Positions 59,396-64,000 of a stretch of 64,000 nt of DNA are shown piece after piece (the stretch's first letter is position 1; each line of letters opens with the position of its first letter). Below the pieces are notes generated by a model, which did no database searches, was not told the DNA's origin, and saw only the letters and a program-made list of their open reading frames with translations. The DNA lies in contig CAVRJN010000007.1 of assembly GCA_963721585.1 (NCBI GenBank), positions 62,001 to 126,000 of the forward strand, read 5' to 3'. The stretch comes from Bog-473 sp963721585 (GTDB lineage: Bacteria > Actinomycetota > Acidimicrobiia > Acidimicrobiales > RAAP-2). A program made the translations under genes and the position numbers.

Positions 59396-60448
59396 TTACG
59401 AGGCCAGCAGGTCGAGGACCTCGGCTGCGGTGACAGATCGGTCCTCGGCCGCCGGATCGAAGCGGGCGGGGCGGATCCCACCGGCGAAAAACCCCAGCAT
59501 GGAGCCCACGGCCCGCAGGAGTTCCCGGAGCTCGGGCGGAGGTGGGAAATACTCGTCCTCAGTCGTGACCGTGACCTCGGTCACGCCCTGGGCGGGGGCG
59601 AGGCGGGCGATGACCTCCTCGACCAAGGCTTCAGGTGCAGAGGCCCCGGCCGTCACTCCGACCGTGCCCGAGAGGTCATCGGGTAGCTCATCGGCCTCGT
59701 TGATACGCAGCACCCTGGGGCACCCGCCGGCCCGGGCGACCTTTTCGAGGGCCACGGTGTTCGAGGAGTTGGCCGAGCCGATGACCACAACCGCATCCGA
59801 CTCCAGAGCGATCGCCTTCAGCGCGGCCTGGCGGTTGGTCGTCGCGAAGCAGAGGTCACTGCGGTTGGGCATCCACAGGTCCGGAAACCGCCGCCGGGCT
59901 GCCTCCATCAAGCCTCGCCATTCGTCATGGCTGAGGGTGGTCTGCGCCAACAGCGCGACGGGAGTGCTCTCGTCCGCCACTCCCTCCAAGCCGTCGAGGT
60001 CTTCTTCGTGCTCGAGCAGTCGCACCGACTCCGGTGCGACTGCCATTGTGCCCACGGCCTCCTCGTGGCCCGCGTGGCCGACGTAGAGGACGGTGAATCC
60101 CTTGCGGCTCCGCACCTTGAGCTCGTGGTGCACCTTGGTCACCAGGGGGCAGACGGCATCGACCACAGCGCCACCGCGGGCTCGGGCCGCCTCCACCACC
60201 TCGGGCGCCGAGCCGTGGGCGCTCAGCATCAGCGGTGCCCCGGCAGGCACATCGGCCACGTCGTCGACGAAGACGACGCCCTGGTCACGGAAGCGCTCGA
60301 CCACATGTCGGTTGTGCACGATCTCGTGGTAGCAGTACACGGGGGGGTCGAAGACCCGCACCATCCAGGCCAGGGCTTTGATCGCCTTCTCGACGCCGGC
60401 GCAGAAGCCCCGGGGCTCAGCCAGCATCACTCGGTCTACTCCGGGCAC
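59396..60448 (-). CDS. ispH: 4-hydroxy-3-methylbut-2-enyl diphosphate reductase
   Basis: A 350-residue [4Fe-4S] enzyme of the MEP pathway, producing IPP and DMAPP from HMBPP. The three cluster cysteines are in AEPRGFCAGVEKAI, GAVVDAVCPLVTKVHHE and PNRSDLCFATTNRQ. Other signatures are YCYHEIVHNRHVVERF, SAHGSAPEVVEAAR and VIGSANSSNTVALEKVA. The start is GTG 60448. It is divergent from the DUF512 gene with a 33-bp gap. Length is a little above 310-330, owing to the C-terminal tail. Confidence 0.96.
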   Translation of the reverse strand: MPGVDRVMLAEPRGFCAGVEKAIKALAWMVRVFDPPVYCYHEIVHNRHVVERFRDQGVVFVDDVADVPAGAPLMLSAHGSAPEVVEAARARGGAVVDAVCPLVTKVHHELKVRSRKGFTVLYVGHAGHEEAVGTMAVAPESVRLLEHEEDLDGLEGVADESTPVALLAQTTLSHDEWRGLMEAARRRFPDLWMPNRSDLCFATTNRQAALKAIALESDAVVVIGSANSSNTVALEKVARAGGCPRVLRINEADELPDDLSGTVGVTAGASAPEALVEEVIARLAPAQGVTEVTVTTEDEYFPPPPELRELLRAVGSMLGFFAGGIRPARFDPAAEDRSVTAAEVLDLLAS

Positions 60449-60481
60449 AAAGTCCAGGTTATCGGCACTAACCTCTAGGTC

Positions 60482-61867
60482 ATGTCAGCTCCCACGGTGA
60501 CTTCGGTCACCGAGGCGTCGCCGGCAGCCCGCGCCGGTCTGGCCGTGGGAGACGAGCTCCTGAGCATTGACGGGCAGGAGCCGCGCGACGTCATCGATTT
60601 CCAGCGACTCAGCGACGCCGGCGACCTCAGCGTCCTCGTGCGCCGCGCCGGTGCCCCGCTTCCCCGGATCGTACGGGTCGGCAAGGACGCGGGGGAGCCA
60701 CTGGGCGTGGAGGTCTCCTCGGCCGTCTTCGACCGGATTCGGACCTGTGACAACCACTGCGCCTTCTGCTTCATCTACCAGTTGCCCAAGGGCATGCGGC
60801 GGAGCCTGTATCTCAAGGACGACGACTACCGGCTGTCGTTCCTCTACGGGAATTTCACGACACTCACTCGATTCACCGAACTCGACGCCGAACGCATCCT
60901 CACCGAGCGACTCGGCCCGCTGTTCGTGTCCATTCACACGACCGATCCGGAGCTGCGGGCCCGCATGCTCCGCAATCCGAAAGGTGCCACCAGCTTGCGA
61001 TGGCTGGAAGTCCTTCTGGACGGGGGCATCGAAGTGCACGGCCAGATTGTCGTCTGCCCGGGGGTCAACGACGGCGCTGCCCTCGAGGACACCCTGGCCG
61101 GCATTCTGGACCGCTACTCGGGACTCTCGAGCGTGGGGGCGGTCCCACTCGGGTTGAGCCGCTACTCCAATGAAGCCGAGATGCGTCCCCACACCCTGGA
61201 GGAAGCAGAGGCCGTCCTCGACACCGTCGGCGAGTGGCAAGGCCTCTTCAAGAAGGCGGTGGGGCATCGCATGGTCTATGCGGCCGACGAGTACTACCTG
61301 TTGGCGGATCGTGATCTTCCTTCTGCTCGGAGCTACGACGGCTATCCCCAACACGAGAACGGAATCGGCATGGCACGCGCGTTTGTGGAGGCGTTCGCGC
61401 AACCCGCTTCGGATGGCCCGGGCGGAGTGCGTCACGGATTCTTCGCGTCGGTCGACTCGGCTCCAGCTGAGGGATACCGGGCACCACGCCTCCCTTCTGT
61501 TCCAGAAGGCTCCGATAGCCGTCCCGTTACCATCCTGACCGGCACGTACGGCGCCCGTGTGCTCGCGCCCCTCGTGGCATCGCACCCCCGCAAAGACGTC
61601 GAGTTGCGTGCCGTGGAGAACCAGTTCTTCGGAGGCAATATCGGCGTGGCCGGGCTCCTCACCGGCGAGGATCTGGCTCGCGCACTCGAGAGCGTGCCTG
61701 CCCGCACTCGTTGTCTGGTTCCCGATGCCTGCCTCAATGAGGGGCGCTTTCTCGATGGGCTGACGCTGGCCGACCTGCCCCGGCCGGTCGAGGTCGTCCC
61801 CACCGAGGGCGCCTCGTTGCGCCTCGCGCTCGACGGCACGTCCTTCCGACCGGTGTGCGGATCATGA
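60482..61867 (+). CDS. PDZ and radical-SAM DUF512 protein
   Basis: A 461-residue protein. An N-terminal PDZ-like domain (TEASPAARAGLAVGDELLSI) is followed by a radical-SAM-like CX3CX2C motif (RIRTCDNHCAFCFIYQLPKG). A middle segment has LFVSIHTTDPELRARMLRNP, and the C-terminal DUF512 domain has VTILTGTYGARVLAPLV and FFGGNIGVAGLLTGEDLARA. It is widely conserved and typically adjacent to der, as here (4-bp overlap). The function is unknown; a metal-cluster role is suspected from the cysteines. Confidence 0.92.
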   Translation: MSAPTVTSVTEASPAARAGLAVGDELLSIDGQEPRDVIDFQRLSDAGDLSVLVRRAGAPLPRIVRVGKDAGEPLGVEVSSAVFDRIRTCDNHCAFCFIYQLPKGMRRSLYLKDDDYRLSFLYGNFTTLTRFTELDAERILTERLGPLFVSIHTTDPELRARMLRNPKGATSLRWLEVLLDGGIEVHGQIVVCPGVNDGAALEDTLAGILDRYSGLSSVGAVPLGLSRYSNEAEMRPHTLEEAEAVLDTVGEWQGLFKKAVGHRMVYAADEYYLLADRDLPSARSYDGYPQHENGIGMARAFVEAFAQPASDGPGGVRHGFFASVDSAPAEGYRAPRLPSVPEGSDSRPVTILTGTYGARVLAPLVASHPRKDVELRAVENQFFGGNIGVAGLLTGEDLARALESVPARTRCLVPDACLNEGRFLDGLTLADLPRPVEVVPTEGASLRLALDGTSFRPVCGS

Positions 61868-63198
61868 GCCCCATGGTTGTGGTGGCCGGTCGCCCCAACG
61901 TGGGGAAGTCGTCTCTGGTGAACCGTATCGTCGGCACCCGGGCGGCAGTCGTGGAGGAGGAGAAGGGGGTGACCCGCGATCGCAAGGAGCTCACGGCTGA
62001 GTGGAACGGCGTGCCCTTCTCGATCATGGACACCGGAGGATGGCTCGCCGCCGGGGATGCCCTCGAAGCCAAGGTGAGCGACCAGGCGGAGCATGCCCTG
62101 GCCGAGGCGGACGTGATCCTCATGGTCGTCGACGTGACTACGGGAGTGACCGAAGAGGACCTGGCGGCCGCCAAGGTGATCCGGAGAGCCGGTCCACCCG
62201 TTCGGCTCGTGGTCAACAAGGTCGACGGCGCCAGTCGCGACACGGCCGTCTGGGATTTCGTCTCCCTCGGTCTGGGCGATCCGTACCCGGTGAGTTCCCT
62301 GCACGGCCGCGGCACCGGTGACCTCCTCGATGAAGTGGTTGCCTTGCTGCCGATTCCGCTGCCCGATGACGCAGAGCACGGCGCTCTTGACGCAGATCGG
62401 CACGACAGTGCCAGGGGAGATCGCGACCCCGGGACGCCGAGCGTCGCCATCATCGGCCGGCCCAACGTCGGCAAGTCGACGCTGTTCAACAAGCTCCTCG
62501 GCGAAGAGCGCTCCATCGTGCACGACATGCCGGGTACAACGCGCGACGCCATCGACACCGTGGTCGAGACGCCCGACGGACCGGTCCGGTTCATCGACAC
62601 AGCCGGTCTTCGGCGACCATCCAAGACGGACCGTGGCACGGAGCAGCACGCGACAATGCGTGCGCTGCGCGCGCTCGAGCGAGCTGATGTCGCTGTCCTC
62701 GTCATCGATGCCACCATCGGAGCATCCCACCAGGATCAGCGCCTGGCGGAACGGATCGGCGTCTCGGGCTGCCCAGCCATCGTGGCGCTGAACAAGTGGG
62801 ATCAAGTGCCGGTCGACGATCGCGACGACGTATTGGCCGGAGTCGGCGACCGCCTCGCGTTCTTGGGCGCAGCGCCCGTCCTCAAGATGTCAGCACTGTC
62901 GGGAAAAGGAGTCCACCGGATCCTTCCGGCGCTGCGCGACTGCGTCGCGGCCTATCACCAGCGAGTGCCGACTGGGGCCCTCAACCGCACCGTGCAGGAG
63001 CTTCAGCTCCGCCAGGCGGCACCCCGCTACAAGATCCGCTACATCGTCCAGGGCGCGATCGACCCGCCGACCTTCACCCTCTTCACAAACGGCCGGCTAC
63101 CCCAGACATACCTGCGCTACATCGAGCGCGGCATCCGCGAGAAATTCGATCTCGGCGCCACGCCGATGAAATTGCGCGTGCGGATCGGCGGGAAATGA
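61864..63198 (+). CDS. der: ribosome-biogenesis GTPase Der (EngA)
   Basis: A 444-residue double GTPase from ATG 61864, overlapping the upstream stop as ATGA. The first G domain has VVVAGRPNVGKSSLVNRIVG and MDTGGWLA. The second has VAIIGRPNVGKSTLFNKLLG, FIDTAGLRRPSK and ALNKWDQVP. The C-terminal KH-like domain includes LQLRQAAPRYKIRYIVQGAI and REKFDLGATPMKLRVRIGGK. It acts in 50S subunit assembly. Length is typical. Confidence 0.97.
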   Translation: MSPMVVVAGRPNVGKSSLVNRIVGTRAAVVEEEKGVTRDRKELTAEWNGVPFSIMDTGGWLAAGDALEAKVSDQAEHALAEADVILMVVDVTTGVTEEDLAAAKVIRRAGPPVRLVVNKVDGASRDTAVWDFVSLGLGDPYPVSSLHGRGTGDLLDEVVALLPIPLPDDAEHGALDADRHDSARGDRDPGTPSVAIIGRPNVGKSTLFNKLLGEERSIVHDMPGTTRDAIDTVVETPDGPVRFIDTAGLRRPSKTDRGTEQHATMRALRALERADVAVLVIDATIGASHQDQRLAERIGVSGCPAIVALNKWDQVPVDDRDDVLAGVGDRLAFLGAAPVLKMSALSGKGVHRILPALRDCVAAYHQRVPTGALNRTVQELQLRQAAPRYKIRYIVQGAIDPPTFTLFTNGRLPQTYLRYIERGIREKFDLGATPMKLRVRIGGK

Positions 63199-63214
63199 GG
63201 GGCGGCCGCTTCTA

Positions 63215-63418
63215 ATGGCCTGGTGCGAGGAGTGTGACACCCTCGTCGAAGACGAGGATCTGGGCGAGCAGGGTGAGTGCCCGACGTGCGGCACGATCTT
63301 GGCCGAACAGGACCGTCAACCCATTCCCTGGTACTTCAAGGCGATGCTGATCGCAAGCGTGATCTATCTCGGCTATCGCGGCTATCAGGGCGTGACCTGG
63401 ATCGCCAGCCACGTGTAG
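63215..63418 (+). CDS. small zinc-ribbon membrane protein
   Basis: A 67-residue protein from ATG 63215. The N-terminus has two CxxC pairs (AWCEECDTLVEDED, then GECPTCGTILAEQD) forming a zinc ribbon. One TM helix (KAMLIASVIYLGYRGYQGV) follows. Such proteins are found in Acidimicrobiia-like genomes near der. Function is unknown. It is 16 bp after der and 12 bp before the next gene, so part of the operon. Confidence 0.8.
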   Translation: MAWCEECDTLVEDEDLGEQGECPTCGTILAEQDRQPIPWYFKAMLIASVIYLGYRGYQGVTWIASHV

Positions 63419-63430
63419 CCTTCCCCGGCC

Positions 63431-63949
63431 ATGCCCATCTACGAAATCGAAGGTGTCGGGCCGCGCATCGATGCCGACGCCTTTGTCCACCCCGACGCCG
63501 TCGTCATCGGTGATGTCACGATCGGCTCCGAATCGAGCGTCTGGCCAGGCGCCGTCCTGCGGGGGGACTACGGAACCATCACGGTGGGCGCGCGCACATC
63601 CATCCAAGACGGCACCGTCGTACATGCCGGCCCGGGGTTCCCGACCATCATCGGCGACGGCTGTGTGGTCGGACATCTGACCCATTTGGAGGGCTGCACT
63701 CTCGAGGACGAGTCGTTGGCTGGATCCGGGAGCGTCGTGCTCCATTGGGCCGTCATCAGCACTGGCGCCACCGTCGGCGCCAATGCGGTGGTGCCCAACC
63801 ATGTGGTCGTGCCGCCCGGCGCACTGGCGCTCGGAGTGCCTGCCAAGATTCTCGAGAACAGGTCCGACGCCGCGATGATCCAGGTGTCGGCCGCCGAGTA
63901 CGTCAACAACGCCAAGCGCTACCGAAAGTCCCTGCACCGCCTGAGCTGA
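63431..63949 (+). CDS. gamma-carbonic anhydrase-like left-handed beta-helix protein
   Basis: A 172-residue protein with hexapeptide repeats (VVIGDVTIGSESSVWPGAVL, ITVGARTSIQDGTVVHAGPG, AVISTGATVGANAVVPNHVV) and the C-terminal GVPAKIL helix. The family signature RGDYGTITVG is present. In typical members the zinc-binding segment reads GHxxxxHG; here it is GHLTHLEGC, so the second His is displaced by Glu. Carbonic anhydrase activity is therefore uncertain. Confidence 0.85.
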   Translation: MPIYEIEGVGPRIDADAFVHPDAVVIGDVTIGSESSVWPGAVLRGDYGTITVGARTSIQDGTVVHAGPGFPTIIGDGCVVGHLTHLEGCTLEDESLAGSGSVVLHWAVISTGATVGANAVVPNHVVVPPGALALGVPAKILENRSDAAMIQVSAAEYVNNAKRYRKSLHRLS

Positions 63950-64000
63950 GGATTCATCACCACCGGGTGGAGCAACGTTGGTGCTTCGTCCTAGTTGCGG

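Noticed and set aside
1..64000. tRNA, rRNA or CRISPR arrays
   Set aside because: I looked for TTCGA-type T-loops with acceptor pairing and for regularly spaced 25-40-bp repeats. None held up; the few T-loop-like strings lie inside genes.

Overview
The window looks like chromosomal DNA of a high-GC actinobacterium, most likely from or near the Acidimicrobiia. This is inferred from gene content, not from a marker tree. Supporting signs are GTG/TTG starts, tightly overlapping genes, an F420-type luciferase-like oxidoreductase, Ku with a Lys/Ala-rich tail, an LAxTG-type surface anchor, propeller-like GYWLVASDGG repeats, and a TlyA-NadK-RecN-PyrG-XerD-ScpAB-TyrA-AroA/Cmk-IspH-Der block. No rRNA, tRNA, CRISPR array, transposase or phage module was found.

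The first 41 kb is loosely packed and partly accessory. Bases 1-1749 hold the 5' part of a secreted pentapeptide/Ig-like protein, followed by a 14-TM MFS pump. A stress- or envelope-like cluster follows at 4.3-6.8 kb (two SHOCT proteins, DUF6325-, DUF7144- and DUF1269-like). Then come PPK2, a lipid-kinase-like protein, SulP, a DUF2252 protein, a DMT transporter, an orphan sigma-70 region 4 protein, an LLM oxidoreductase, and small enzymes (GNAT, HAD, VOC). A surface section at 18.8-28 kb has a GH26-like wall-anchored hydrolase, a large phosphate-binding-like secreted protein, an alpha/beta hydrolase and a GT-C-like membrane protein with a C-terminal Ig module. It is interspersed with gene-poor stretches that carry strong hairpins. 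From 29 to 41 kb are glucose-6-phosphate dehydrogenase, another hydrolase, a BI-1 protein, two paralogous small CxxC proteins followed by three long perfect hairpins, a GT87-like mannosyltransferase, a YceI-like protein, a frameshifted Ig/propeller surface protein, Ku and a CBS protein.

From 41 kb to the end the DNA is dense, conserved housekeeping sequence, mostly on the + strand. It covers RNA modification (TlyA, RsuA/RluB-like), NAD kinase, DNA repair (RecN), CTP synthesis, chromosome dimer resolution and condensation (XerD, ScpA, ScpB), Trp-tRNA charging, a site-2 protease, aromatic amino acid synthesis (AroH-type chorismate mutase, TyrA, an AroA-Cmk fusion), lipid and isoprenoid steps (PlsC, IspH), a DUF512 radical-SAM protein, the ribosome-assembly GTPase Der and a gamma-carbonic-anhydrase-like protein.

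The least explained items are: a two-copy hairpin element at 1.9 and 14.3 kb; a four-hairpin region at 23.5-23.7 kb; the CxxC pair with its triple hairpins at 32.7-33.7 kb; 33-bp direct repeats upstream of the GH26-like gene; the region-4-only sigma protein; and an Ig module shared by a secreted protein and a membrane glycosyltransferase-like protein.
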